Position numbers and translations under genes: made by a program
Assembly (NCBI GenBank): GCA_946481465.1
Contig: CAMLOC010000008.1
Coordinates: 1-16,997, forward strand
Direction of reading: 5' to 3'
Source of the DNA: an uncultured Shinella sp.
GTDB lineage: Bacteria > Pseudomonadota > Alphaproteobacteria > Rhizobiales > Rhizobiaceae
DNA length: 16,997 nt
Shown here: piece by piece, positions 1-7,333 of the stretch
How the letters are laid out: each line of letters opens with the position of its first letter
How positions within the stretch are numbered: the first letter of the stretch is position 1
Notes under the pieces: generated by a model
What the model was told of the DNA's origin: nothing
The model's database searches: none
The model's input: only the letters and a program-made list of their open reading frames with translations

Positions 1-141
1 ACGCGGATCGGCGAATACCAGATCGAATGGGGCCTGCTTGCCGCCGGCGCCGTCGTCGGCGCCATGCCGGCCACCCTGCTTTTCCTTCTCGTGCAACGCC
101 GCCTCATCGGCGGGCTGACCCAGGGCGCGGTGAAGGGCTGA
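1..141 (+). CDS. Carbohydrate ABC transporter permease, MalG-like (C-terminal fragment)
   Basis: Only the last 46 codons are in the window, open from base 1 to a TGA at 139-141; the start lies to the left. The visible peptide has a hydrophobic segment beginning [20 protein letters not shown], followed by a short basic tail ([16 protein letters not shown]). This is the usual end of inner-membrane permeases of CUT1-type sugar ABC transporters: a last transmembrane helix, then a motif of the kind LxxGLTxGAVKG. The permease would form half of the membrane channel for sugar or polyol uptake. It is followed after 23 bases by an epimerase-like gene and an oxidoreductase on the same strand, so it probably sits in one sugar-utilisation operon. 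Substrate cannot be inferred from the fragment. The family call is fairly firm for so short a piece because the C-terminal motif is characteristic. Confidence 0.75.
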   Translation, partial: TRIGEYQIEWGLLAAGAVVGAMPATLLFLLVQRRLIGGLTQGAVKG

Positions 142-164
142 CTGCGAATGAAAGAGGACTGACC

Positions 165-1046
165 ATGAACCCCGTCGGGTTGATCTCCATGCAATATGCG
201 CGGCCCTTCACGGCCGAGCACTTCCCGCTGTTTTCCGAGATGCGAAGGCTCGGCTACGATTTCGTCGAGCTTCTCGTGCCCGAACCCGGCGAGCTCGACC
301 TTGCCGAGACGCGCCGCGCGCTTGATGCCGCCGGGCTCTCCGTCGTGCTCGCCGCCCGCGTCAACCTCCAGCGCAACCTCTCCTCCGACGATCCCGTCGC
401 CCACCGGGCCGGCATCGACTACCTGAAATACGCGGCCGATTGCGCCTTGGCACTCGGCGCCACCATCGTCGGCGGCCCGCTCACCGGCAATCCGCTGGTG
501 TTCGCCGGCCGGCCGCCGCAGCCGGTGGGCGAAGAGGAGCGCCTCGCCCGCAAGACGCGCTGCGTCGCCGGCCTGAAGGAGGCGGGGGATCACGCGGCCG
601 GGCTCGGCGTCGTCCTTGCCGTCGAACCGCTGAACCGCTTCGAGAGCGATGTGCTCTGCACCACGCAGCAGGCAATCGAACTGCTCGATGCCGTCGACCA
701 TCCCGCCGTCCAGCTGATGCTCGACACGTTCCACATGCATATGGAAGAGGCCTCGATCGCCGAGGCGATCCGGCTCGGCGGCAAGCGGGTCGTGCATTTC
801 CAGGCCAACGAGAACCATCGCGGCTTCCCGGGAACGGGCGCCACGGACTGGGTCGCCGTGTTTCGCGCGCTGCACGAGATCGGCTATCGCGGCCCCGTCT
901 CGCTCGAACCTTTCCGCCGCAACGACGATCGCTTCGGCGTGCCCTTCGCCCAGTGGCGTGCCCCGCACGAGGACGAGAGCGAACGCCTTGCCGCCAGCGC
1001 CGAATTCATCAAGTCCCACATCCTGCTTACGGAACATCGTCGATGA
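165..1046 (+). CDS. Sugar isomerase/epimerase, D-tagatose 3-epimerase-like TIM barrel
   Basis: 293 aa, an (alpha/beta)8 xylose-isomerase-like enzyme. Family members interconvert ketoses or keto-sugars by proton transfer at a divalent metal. Aligned by eye to Pseudomonas cichorii D-tagatose 3-epimerase (residues from memory), the offset is a constant +2: EPLNRFE at 154-160, LDTFH at 186-190, R219, and SLEPF with E248. The ligands E154, D187 and E248 are present. The third, His211 in the reference, is Gln213 here, in [10 protein letters not shown] at 211-220. The ATG at 165 is chosen because AAAGAGG lies just upstream and the protein then begins at the first beta strand (VGLISMQ); the in-frame extension upstream is Arg/His-rich and overlaps the permease. 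Its stop overlaps the next start (ATGA, 1043-1046), implying translational coupling. Exact substrate unknown. Confidence 0.85.
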   Translation: MNPVGLISMQYARPFTAEHFPLFSEMRRLGYDFVELLVPEPGELDLAETRRALDAAGLSVVLAARVNLQRNLSSDDPVAHRAGIDYLKYAADCALALGATIVGGPLTGNPLVFAGRPPQPVGEEERLARKTRCVAGLKEAGDHAAGLGVVLAVEPLNRFESDVLCTTQQAIELLDAVDHPAVQLMLDTFHMHMEEASIAEAIRLGGKRVVHFQANENHRGFPGTGATDWVAVFRALHEIGYRGPVSLEPFRRNDDRFGVPFAQWRAPHEDESERLAASAEFIKSHILLTEHRR

Positions 1047-2038
1047 CACTCAAGATCGGTTGGATCGGCTGCGGCATCCATGCCACCCAGATGCTGCTTC
1101 CGCAGCTCGTTCGCCATGACGTGCAGGTGACTGCCCTCTGCGATATCGACGGCAACAGGCTCGCCGCCGCCGGGCGGCAGTTCGGCGTCTCGAACCTGAC
1201 GAGCGATGCCGAAGAGCTCATCCGCCGCACCGACATAGACGCGGTCGGCATGGCCGTCGGGCCGGACCAGCACCTGATGTTCGGCAAGATGGCGCTGGAG
1301 CGCGGCCTGCCCGTCTTCATGGAGAAGCCGCCGTCCGGCAGCGCGGCGGGCGCCCGCGAACTGCTCGCCGCCTCGGAAAAATCCGGCAAGCCATTGCTCC
1401 TCGGCTTCATGAAGCGCTATTCGGCCGGCAACAAGATCGCGGCCAACATCCTGCGCTCCGGCCGCTTCGGTCCCGTCTACGGCCTTACCGGCTACTACAT
1501 GACGGCGCCCGGCTATTTCGCCGGCAATGTCGACTACACCGGCTTCTTCCTGCACCACTGCGTGCACTACATGGACCTCGTCTCCTTCCTCGTCTCGCCG
1601 GTCACAAAGCTGACGGCGCGCAAGGTGGAGAAGGACCGCGGCAAAGTGCTGTTCCATGTGCATTTCGATTTCGAATGCGGCGCGATCGGAACCATCGCCA
1701 TGGGCACGGCGCAGTCGCGCGGTGCGCCGGTGGAGCGGCTGGAGATCATGGGCGATCACCAGCGCATCGAGGTGGACAACGTCATCGAGGTGCGCTGGAA
1801 TCGGAACCCGCCCTTCAAGATCGACGACCCCGCCGGAACGCTCGACGATGCGGTCGACACGCTGACCTGGAAGCCGAACTTCACCGCCGCCGCCAACGAG
1901 GACCCGAAGGGCTACCACTCGCTGCTCGCCGACGTCATTCCCGCGCTCGCGGGCCGGCAAACGCCGGCGCCGACGATCCGCGAGGGCGTGATCGCCATGG
2001 AGCGGCTGGAAACCCTGCGCCGCGAACTCGCGCTCTGA
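1043..2038 (+). CDS. Gfo/Idh/MocA family NAD(P)-dependent oxidoreductase
   Basis: 331 aa cytoplasmic dehydrogenase. The N-terminal Rossmann fold starts [12 protein letters not shown] (4-15), a GxGxxA-like dinucleotide loop, and ends the second strand with an acidic residue (CDID, 33-36) of the kind that often favours NAD. The EKP motif at 94-96 supplies the family's catalytic lysine (K95). The C-terminal alpha/beta domain carries HHCVHYMD (171-178), with a His and Asp spaced like the family's substrate-site pair. The length is usual for the family, which oxidises or reduces hydroxyls of sugars, inositols and sugar acids. It overlaps the epimerase by four bases, so the pair probably handles successive steps on the sugar imported by the upstream ABC transporter: oxidation to a keto-sugar and 3-epimerisation or isomerisation. 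Substrate not determinable from sequence alone. Confidence 0.88.
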   Translation: MTLKIGWIGCGIHATQMLLPQLVRHDVQVTALCDIDGNRLAAAGRQFGVSNLTSDAEELIRRTDIDAVGMAVGPDQHLMFGKMALERGLPVFMEKPPSGSAAGARELLAASEKSGKPLLLGFMKRYSAGNKIAANILRSGRFGPVYGLTGYYMTAPGYFAGNVDYTGFFLHHCVHYMDLVSFLVSPVTKLTARKVEKDRGKVLFHVHFDFECGAIGTIAMGTAQSRGAPVERLEIMGDHQRIEVDNVIEVRWNRNPPFKIDDPAGTLDDAVDTLTWKPNFTAAANEDPKGYHSLLADVIPALAGRQTPAPTIREGVIAMERLETLRRELAL

Positions 2039-2061
2039 GGGACGGTTCCCGTGCCGGCCGA

Positions 2062-2310
2062 TCAATCGACGCGCGTCGCCCGCGGCAGCGCCCGTTCCGT
2101 CACGGGGCACCCCTCCTGGATCTTGGTCCAGGAGGAGACGTTCAGCTTCATCTCGCAGCGCGCGAGATAGGAGCCGCCGTCGACCCGAAGGCAGGACGTC
2201 TGTCCGAGTTCGAACATGACGCCGCGATTGCGGCATTTGCAGTTGTGGGCATCCGCCAGCGTGGGGATAAGGGCCATGACCAGGCCGGCTACGAGCACTC
2301 CAGAACGCAT
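2062..2310 (-). CDS. Small secreted Cys-containing hypothetical protein
   Basis: 82 aa from the ATG at 2310. Residues 1-21 form a clear Sec signal peptide: basic start MRSG, hydrophobic core VLVAGLVMALIPTL, and a likely cut after ADA. The mature peptide of about 61 aa starts HNCKCRNRG and holds five cysteines (24, 26, 40, 52, 68) plus a hydrophilic Arg-rich tail, suggesting a periplasmic protein with disulfides. I recognise no functional domain. A 12-codon upstream extension is possible, but its ATG would sit at the predicted -10 box, and GGAG is correctly placed for the 2310 start, so I chose the shorter form. It converges with the oxidoreductase (23-base gap) and lies downstream of the kinase gene on the same strand, but has its own promoter. 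Codon use matches the neighbours. Confidence 0.7.
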   Translation of the reverse strand: MRSGVLVAGLVMALIPTLADAHNCKCRNRGVMFELGQTSCLRVDGGSYLARCEMKLNVSSWTKIQEGCPVTERALPRATRVD

Positions 2311-2337
2311 GGCCGAGGCTCCTGACGACAGGCCGCC

Positions 2338-2366
2338 AGAATACACCTCTCCGGCGGTATCGTCAA
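2338..2366 (-). promoter_or_regulatory. Sigma-70-type promoter of the small secreted protein gene
   Basis: On the minus strand TTGACG (plus positions 2361-2366) is followed by exactly 17 bases and TATTCT (2338-2343). That is a good housekeeping match for a GC-rich alphaproteobacterium. It lies about 28 bases upstream of the ATG at 2310. It makes the small gene an independent unit instead of the last gene of the kinase operon. Confidence 0.5.
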
Positions 2367-2442
2367 AACGGCGACGTGGCCCACGGCAAGGACGCGTATC
2401 GGCTCTGCCATATCCGCAGGCCTGAGGCGCTTCTCATCGGCC

Positions 2443-2484
2443 TCGCCCGGCCGGGCGAACGGCGCCCTCATAGCCGGGCGCCGT
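2443..2484 (-). terminator. Hairpin plus 16-base palindrome downstream of the kinase operon
   Basis: ACGGCGCCC (2459-2467) pairs perfectly with GGGCGCCGT (2476-2484) across an 8-base loop. Immediately next to it lies a perfect 16-base palindrome, TCGCCCGGCCGGGCGA (2443-2458). Both are 12 to 55 bases past the stop of the DAK kinase gene, the last gene of the minus-strand operon. There is no T-run, so this is either a Rho-assisted end point or a structure protecting mRNA 3' ends rather than a textbook intrinsic terminator. Confidence 0.4.
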
Positions 2485-2496
2485 CCCCCATGGAAC

Positions 2497-4197
2497 TCAC
2501 AGTGCCTGTTCGACCGTGCGCGCGACCAGCGCCAGGGAGACCGCGCCGGCATCCGGATGACCGAGGCTGCGTTCGACAAGCGGACGGGCGCGGCCGAGCT
2601 TCGGCGTCAGTTGCGCTGTCGCATCGGCGGCCGCCTTCGCCGCAGCCGCGGCGGCGGACCAGGCCGACTTCAGCGGCTCGCCGGCCGCCGCGGAGCTTTC
2701 CAGCGTTTCGACGAAAGGCACGAGCGCATCAACGAGGGTCTTGTCTCCGACGCGGGCGCGGCCGAGCCGCGTCACGCCTTCCAGCGCCAGGCGCGCGCCC
2801 CGGACGGCGGCGGCATCGTCGATCGCGGCGTCGTCGGAAAGCGCGTTGCTCCACGCGCGCAGCAGCAGGCCCCAGATGGCACCCGAGGTGCCGCCCGCCC
2901 GGTCCGCCCAGGCGTCGCCCGCGGCGGCAAGCGCGCTTGCGGCCCCCGCGCCGGCGGCAACGGCGTGCTCCACGGCATCGCGTGCGGCGGCCGAGCCGCG
3001 GCGCATGCCCTGGCCGTGATCGCCGTCGCCGGCCTGCGCGTCGATGCGGCCGAGTTCCTCTTCCGCATCCTTCAGCGCATCCGCCACGCGGCCGACCAGC
3101 CTTGCGATGCAGGCGGCATCCTTTCGGGACGCTGCGGATGCCGGCCCGAATGTCGGCGATGCATCCTCGTTCGCGATGACGTCGGTCGCGCGCTCGGTGC
3201 GGATCTCGCCCCCGCGCTTGAGGACGGGCGTGTCGCAGGCCGCGGTCCAGTAGGTTTCCAGCTCCGCGTCGAGCCACATCAGGGTCAGCGAGCAGCCCTG
3301 CATGTCGAGGCTCGTCACGTATTCGCCGGCCTCCGGTGCGACGATCTCGAGCCCTGCATCCTTCAGCCGTTTCGAGACGGCGGTCCACAGCACGAAGAGT
3401 TCCTCGTATTTCGTGGCGCCGAGGCCGTTCAACAGCGCGGCGACGCGCGTGATGCCGGCCGGGCGCTCGGCGAGCAGGCGGTCGGTGAGGAGGGTGGCGA
3501 GTTCGCTTGCGGAAACCGTCGCCTGCTCCTTGATGCCGGGTTCGCCGTGGATGCCGAGGCCAAGCGCCGTCATGCCTTTCGGCACGGTGAAGAGCGGAGC
3601 GGCGGAGCCGGGTAGCGTGCAGCCGCCGAAGGCGACGCCGAAGGAGACGGTCCGGGCATTGGCGTGCCGCGCGATGCGCTCCACCGCGTCGAGCGGGAGG
3701 CCGGCCTCGGCCGCCGCACCGGCGACCTTGAAGACGACGAGGTCGCCCGCGATGCCGCGGCGCTTGGCCGGCGTATCGGCCGGTGCGCTCGCCACGTCGT
3801 CGGTGACCGGCAGGATGCGCACGTCGATGCCCTCGGCCATGAGCCGCTCGGCCGCCACGCCGAAGTTCAGGACGTCGCCGGCATAGTTGCCGAAGCCCAG
3901 CAGGATGCCGCCGCCGCGGTTCGCCTGGCGGCAGACACGGGCGACGGAGGCGGTCGAAGGCGAGGCGAAGACGTCGCCGGCAACGGCCGCATCGGCCATG
4001 CCGGGACCGACATAGCCGGCAAAGGCCGGATAATGGCCGGAACCGCCGCCAACGACGACGGAGACCTTGCCCTCCGGCACCTTGGTCGCCCGCACGACGC
4101 CGCCTCGCACGAGGCGCACATGGCGGCTGTAGATATCCGCGAAACCGGCAAGCGCGGTTACGGCAAAATCCTCCGGGGCATCGAAGATCGTCGTCAT
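2497..4197 (-). CDS. Dihydroxyacetone-kinase family protein (fused DhaK-DhaL, ATP-dependent)
   Basis: 566 aa, the usual length of single-chain ATP-dependent DHA kinases. The DhaK half (about 1-335) has GGGSGHYP at 50-57 with H55, D108 in NYAGDVLNF, and H217 in GIHGEPG. H217 is the histidine that binds the substrate carbonyl covalently; these match E. coli DhaK H56, D109 and H230. The DhaL half (about 360-566) has D386, D391 and D393 in DAQAGDGDHGQG for Mg-ATP, GGTSGA at 435-440, and GDKTLVDAL at 484-492. All catalytic residues are intact. It should phosphorylate a short ketose such as dihydroxyacetone or erythrulose in the cytoplasm. It is the last gene of the GntR-controlled operon, 21 bases after the TIM-barrel gene, with AAGGA before its ATG. 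Relatives include erythrulose kinases, so the natural substrate is open. Confidence 0.9.
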   Translation of the reverse strand: MTTIFDAPEDFAVTALAGFADIYSRHVRLVRGGVVRATKVPEGKVSVVVGGGSGHYPAFAGYVGPGMADAAVAGDVFASPSTASVARVCRQANRGGGILLGFGNYAGDVLNFGVAAERLMAEGIDVRILPVTDDVASAPADTPAKRRGIAGDLVVFKVAGAAAEAGLPLDAVERIARHANARTVSFGVAFGGCTLPGSAAPLFTVPKGMTALGLGIHGEPGIKEQATVSASELATLLTDRLLAERPAGITRVAALLNGLGATKYEELFVLWTAVSKRLKDAGLEIVAPEAGEYVTSLDMQGCSLTLMWLDAELETYWTAACDTPVLKRGGEIRTERATDVIANEDASPTFGPASAASRKDAACIARLVGRVADALKDAEEELGRIDAQAGDGDHGQGMRRGSAAARDAVEHAVAAGAGAASALAAAGDAWADRAGGTSGAIWGLLLRAWSNALSDDAAIDDAAAVRGARLALEGVTRLGRARVGDKTLVDALVPFVETLESSAAAGEPLKSAWSAAAAAAKAAADATAQLTPKLGRARPLVERSLGHPDAGAVSLALVARTVEQAL

Positions 4198-4218
4198 CGT
4201 ATTCGTCCTTGGCCTATG

Positions 4219-5157
4219 TCAGTTGCGCGGCAGAATCCGCCGCAGGTAGTCGCGGTTGGCGGCAGAGACGGACAGGCCGTCGCCGCCGTAATGTTCGCAG
4301 AGGAAGGCACTGCGAAAGCCGTGTGCGAGCGCCATGCGGATCGCCGCCCGATAGTTGACGAGGCCGGATTCGAGCGGCGCCGGATGGGTGACGATGGCAC
4401 CGCTGACGGGGTCTTCGGTACGCGTGTAGTTCTTTACGTGCCAGTATTTGGCGAAGGGAGCAACCTTCTCCATCATCGCCTGCCAGTGCTCGACCGGCCG
4501 GTGAAGGCGCAGCAGGTTACCGATATCCGCATTGATCCCGACATTCGACAGGCCGACAGCCTCGACGAAGCGCACGCTGTCGTCGGCCGTGCCGAGATAG
4601 GTGTCCTCGTACATTTCCAGCGAGACCTCGATGCCCAGCTCTTCCGCATGGCGGCCGAGTTCGCGGATGCGCTCGACGGCCTTGCGCCAGATCGCGGGAT
4701 CGTCCGGGTTCTTCGCGCCGTCGACGGTCCAGAACCAGAGGGCTTTCTTCTGGGCCGCCGTCAGCGGCTCGAAGAGGCCGAAGGAGACGGCATCGGCGCC
4801 GATCGCCTTGGCGGTATCGATGACCCGGTGACCGTAGGCGAGATAGGCGTCGCCGTGCTCCGCATCGATGACGCTGCGGCGCGAGGTCGAGATGGCAGGA
4901 ATGGTGAGGCCGAGCGAGCGCACCAGCGCCATGAAGGCGTCGAGCCGGGCCGGAGAAAGGTCGGCGAGGCGCAGCCAGCTGTCGGTCGGGTCGAGTTCGG
5001 TGAAGCCGGCATCGACGACGTCATCGAGCGTTGCGGCCCACTCCTCCACCGACTGGTCCTGGACGGACCGGCCGTTCGGCAGGAGGTTGGGATACTGGAT
5101 CATGGCGGCGGCGATCGGCCAGGTTTCGCGAGTCCAGGTCTGTGCGGTCGCAGTCAT
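4219..5157 (-). CDS. TIM-barrel sugar isomerase/epimerase-like enzyme, possible 3-oxo-acid decarboxylase
   Basis: 312 aa from the ATG at 5157, preceded by AGGAAA; an upstream in-frame extension is Arg-rich and overlaps tctA, so I rejected it. The fold is the AP-endonuclease-2/xylose-isomerase-like barrel. Predicted metal ligands are E181 in SLEMYED, D211 in NADIGN, H240 in YWHVKNY and E288 in LCEHYG, a full E-D-H-E set. This enzyme is clearly different from the epimerase at 165-1046. Family members isomerise or epimerise sugars, and some decarboxylate 3-oxo sugar acids (OiaC, 3-oxo-isoapionate decarboxylase, is one I recall). Its place between an acid transporter and a ketose kinase fits either a decarboxylase making the ketose or an isomerase feeding the kinase. 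The fold and ligands are seen; the reaction is inferred. Confidence 0.8.
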   Translation of the reverse strand: MTATAQTWTRETWPIAAAMIQYPNLLPNGRSVQDQSVEEWAATLDDVVDAGFTELDPTDSWLRLADLSPARLDAFMALVRSLGLTIPAISTSRRSVIDAEHGDAYLAYGHRVIDTAKAIGADAVSFGLFEPLTAAQKKALWFWTVDGAKNPDDPAIWRKAVERIRELGRHAEELGIEVSLEMYEDTYLGTADDSVRFVEAVGLSNVGINADIGNLLRLHRPVEHWQAMMEKVAPFAKYWHVKNYTRTEDPVSGAIVTHPAPLESGLVNYRAAIRMALAHGFRSAFLCEHYGGDGLSVSAANRDYLRRILPRN

Positions 5158-5195
5158 TGCGGTTTCCTGTTTGCGGGAGGTCAGGGGCCGGCGGA

Positions 5196-6734
5196 TCAGG
5201 CCGCCGGCGTGCCGTCCTGGTTCGGGGCCGGAACGCCGAGCTTGCGACGGCGCGAGATACCGAGGAGCCAGAAGACGATCGGCGAGAAGAGCAGGGCGAG
5301 ACCGACCAGCATCAGCGTCGTGACGAGGCCGTTCGACCAGAAGACCGAGAGCTTGCCGTCGGAGAGCAGCATCGACTGGCGGAAGGCGTCCTCGGCCTTG
5401 TCGCCAAGCACCATGGCGAGCACGAGCGGCGCCAGGGGATAGTCCAGCTTCTTGAACACGTAGCCGAGGAGGCCGAAAAGCAGGACGAGCCACATGTCGC
5501 TCACCGCATTGCCGACCTGGTAGGCGCCGGAAAAGATGACGGCGACGATGATCGGGCCGATGATGGCGAAGGGTACGCGCAGGATCGAGGCGTAGAGCGG
5601 CACGGTCGCGATCACCAGGATGACGGCGACGATATTGCCGAGATACATGGAGGCGATCAGGCCCCAGACGAAATCCGGACGATCGGTGAAGAGCGTCGGG
5701 CCAGGTGTCAGGCCCCAGATCATCAGGCCGCCCATCATCACCGCCGCCGTCGCCGAGCCCGGCACGCCGAGCGCCAGCATGGGCAGCAGCGCCGAGGTGC
5801 CGGCGGAATGGTCGGCCGTTTCCGGCGCCACGATGCCGCGCGGATCGCCCTTGCCGAACTGCGACTTGTCGCGGGCCGAGCGCCGGGCGACGCCGTAGCT
5901 CATGAAGGAGGCCGCCGTCGGGCCGGCCGGCGTGATGCCCATCCAGATGCCGATGAGGGTCGAGCGGACGATCGTGAACCAGTAGCGCGGCATCTCGATC
6001 AGCGTGCGGCCGATCTCGCCGAGCCTGACCCGGGCCTTGATACCCTCGAAGCGCAGGCCTTCCTCCGTCGTCAGCAGCAATTCGCCGATGCCGAAGAGGC
6101 CCATGACCGCGATGAGGAAGGAGACGCCCTTGATCAATTCCGGAATGTCGAAGGTGAGGCGCAGGTTGCCGGAGATCGTATCCATGCCGACGGAGGCGAG
6201 CGCGAAGCCGATCATCATGGAGACGAGCGTCTTGAACGGCGACTGCGCGCCCATCGAGATGAAGCTCGCGAAGGCGAGGAAATAGACCGCGAAATATTCC
6301 GGCGAGGAGAAGCGCAGCGCGAAGTTGGCCACCCAGCCCGACAGGAGCGTGATCATGACGACGCCGGCGAGGGCGCCGAGGCCGGCGGAGACGAAGGCGA
6401 GCGTCAGCGCCCGGCTCGCCTCGCCCTTCCTGGCCATCGGATAGCCGTCGAAGGTGGTGGCCACCGATGACGGCTCACCGGGGATGTTGAAGAGGATCGA
6501 CGTGGTCGAGCCGCCGAAGAGCGCGCCCCAGTAGATGCAGGACAGGAGGATGATGGCCGAGATTGGATCCATCGAGAAGGTGAGCGGCAGGAGCAGCGAC
6601 ACGCCGTTCGGCGCGCCGAGGCCCGGCAGAACGCCGACGAGGATGCCGAGCGTCACGCCCAGCATCATGAGCAGGACATGGTTGAAGCTCAGCACATGGC
6701 CGAAGCCGTCCATCAGAAGACCGATATTTTCCAC
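5196..6734 (-). CDS. tctA: Tripartite tricarboxylate transporter large permease, TctA family
   Basis: 512 aa polytopic inner-membrane protein with roughly 10-12 hydrophobic segments. TctA hallmarks are visible: LGVTLGILVGVLPGLGAPNG near the N-terminus, CIYWGALFGGSTTSILFNIP at about 66-85, and the repeated glycine/proline motif LALGVPGSATAAVMMGG near 325. The start is GTG (6732-6734) with GGAGG six bases upstream. TctA forms the translocation path of a secondary transporter that works with periplasmic TctC and small TctB, driven by an ion gradient. Known substrates are mostly di- and tricarboxylates and other organic acids. The gap to tctB is 33 bases and to the TIM-barrel gene 38 bases, all on one strand, so the transporter belongs to the catabolic operon. 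Confidence 0.95.
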   Translation of the reverse strand: MENIGLLMDGFGHVLSFNHVLLMMLGVTLGILVGVLPGLGAPNGVSLLLPLTFSMDPISAIILLSCIYWGALFGGSTTSILFNIPGEPSSVATTFDGYPMARKGEASRALTLAFVSAGLGALAGVVMITLLSGWVANFALRFSSPEYFAVYFLAFASFISMGAQSPFKTLVSMMIGFALASVGMDTISGNLRLTFDIPELIKGVSFLIAVMGLFGIGELLLTTEEGLRFEGIKARVRLGEIGRTLIEMPRYWFTIVRSTLIGIWMGITPAGPTAASFMSYGVARRSARDKSQFGKGDPRGIVAPETADHSAGTSALLPMLALGVPGSATAAVMMGGLMIWGLTPGPTLFTDRPDFVWGLIASMYLGNIVAVILVIATVPLYASILRVPFAIIGPIIVAVIFSGAYQVGNAVSDMWLVLLFGLLGYVFKKLDYPLAPLVLAMVLGDKAEDAFRQSMLLSDGKLSVFWSNGLVTTLMLVGLALLFSPIVFWLLGISRRRKLGVPAPNQDGTPAA

Positions 6735-6767
6735 GTCTTTCCTCCGAAGACAGGAGACCCCTGGCGA

Positions 6768-7268
6768 TCAGTAGATCCCGAAGAAAGCCTCGACCGGACC
6801 CTTCAGGAGCGGAACCTTGAAGCCGATCTCGAAAATGACAAAGAAGAAGAGGGCGACGCCGACGCCGGCCAGAACCCCGATCCACCATTTGTAACCGCCC
6901 TGAAGGCTCATCGTGGCGGCGATATAGAGCGCCGTGCCGACATAGAGGCCGAGGAAGGTGGAAACCGCCGCGAAGGCGACGAGGGGAAGCAGGAAGCCGA
7001 GCACGACCTTGAAGCGCGCCGCTTCGACAAAGATCTCGCCGGTGCCGCGATGCTTGACGAAGGCAAGGACGAGGTTGGCGAGGCTGCCGAGGATGATCAG
7101 AAGCCCGATATAGAAGGGGAAATAGCCGGCATCCGGCCCCATATCGGTCCAGCCCGCGCCGGCCTCGATCGAGCCGTAGGCCACCGCCGCACCGAAGGCG
7201 CCCGTCAAAAGGGCGACGACCGTTTCCATGGCAAAGCGGGAAAGCCCGTTCGCGCTGTTCTCACTCAT
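6768..7268 (-). CDS. tctB: Tripartite tricarboxylate transporter small subunit, TctB family
   Basis: 166 aa with four predicted transmembrane segments (about 11-31, 46-66, 89-110 and 132-152). It shows the TctB-type pattern of GPDAGYFPFYIGLLIILGS after the first helix, where the motif is usually PGxFPxxxG. It is the small membrane partner of TctA. AAGG lies about nine bases before the ATG at 7268. It sits between tctC and tctA, the usual order of this transporter. A strong hairpin separates it from tctC, which may hold the membrane subunits at lower expression than the binding protein. Confidence 0.93.
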   Translation of the reverse strand: MSENSANGLSRFAMETVVALLTGAFGAAVAYGSIEAGAGWTDMGPDAGYFPFYIGLLIILGSLANLVLAFVKHRGTGEIFVEAARFKVVLGFLLPLVAFAAVSTFLGLYVGTALYIAATMSLQGGYKWWIGVLAGVGVALFFFVIFEIGFKVPLLKGPVEAFFGIY

Positions 7269-7292
7269 GGGTCATGACCTTTCCGGAAGGGA

Positions 7293-7317
7293 TGCGGGCG
7301 CCATCATGGCGCCCGCA
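7293..7317 (-). promoter_or_regulatory. Strong intercistronic hairpin between tctC and tctB
   Basis: TGCGGGCGCCAT (7293-7304) and ATGGCGCCCGCA (7306-7317) are perfect 12-base complementary arms around a single central base; the real loop would be a few bases wider. It lies 16 bases past the tctC stop and 24 bases before the tctB start. With no T-run, it more likely stabilises the tctC message or causes partial termination than ends the operon. Such a structure commonly sets the excess of binding protein over permease. Confidence 0.55.
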
Positions 7318-7333
7318 GGGAACCTTGGGAGGT

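Noticed and set aside
884..2236. 450-codon open frame on the minus strand
   Set aside because: Antisense to the Gfo/Idh/MocA gene and part of the epimerase. Its product is rich in Arg, His, Asp and Gly with no domain, the usual product of high-GC codon bias.
3664..5442. 592-codon open frame on the plus strand
   Set aside because: Antisense to the kinase and TIM-barrel genes, whose catalytic motifs are clear. The translation is low-complexity and charged, with no recognisable motif.
5031..6470. 479-codon plus-strand frame full of His, Asp, Glu and Arg
   Set aside because: It is the reverse complement of the hydrophobic tctA sequence; the charged composition is the mirror of transmembrane codons.
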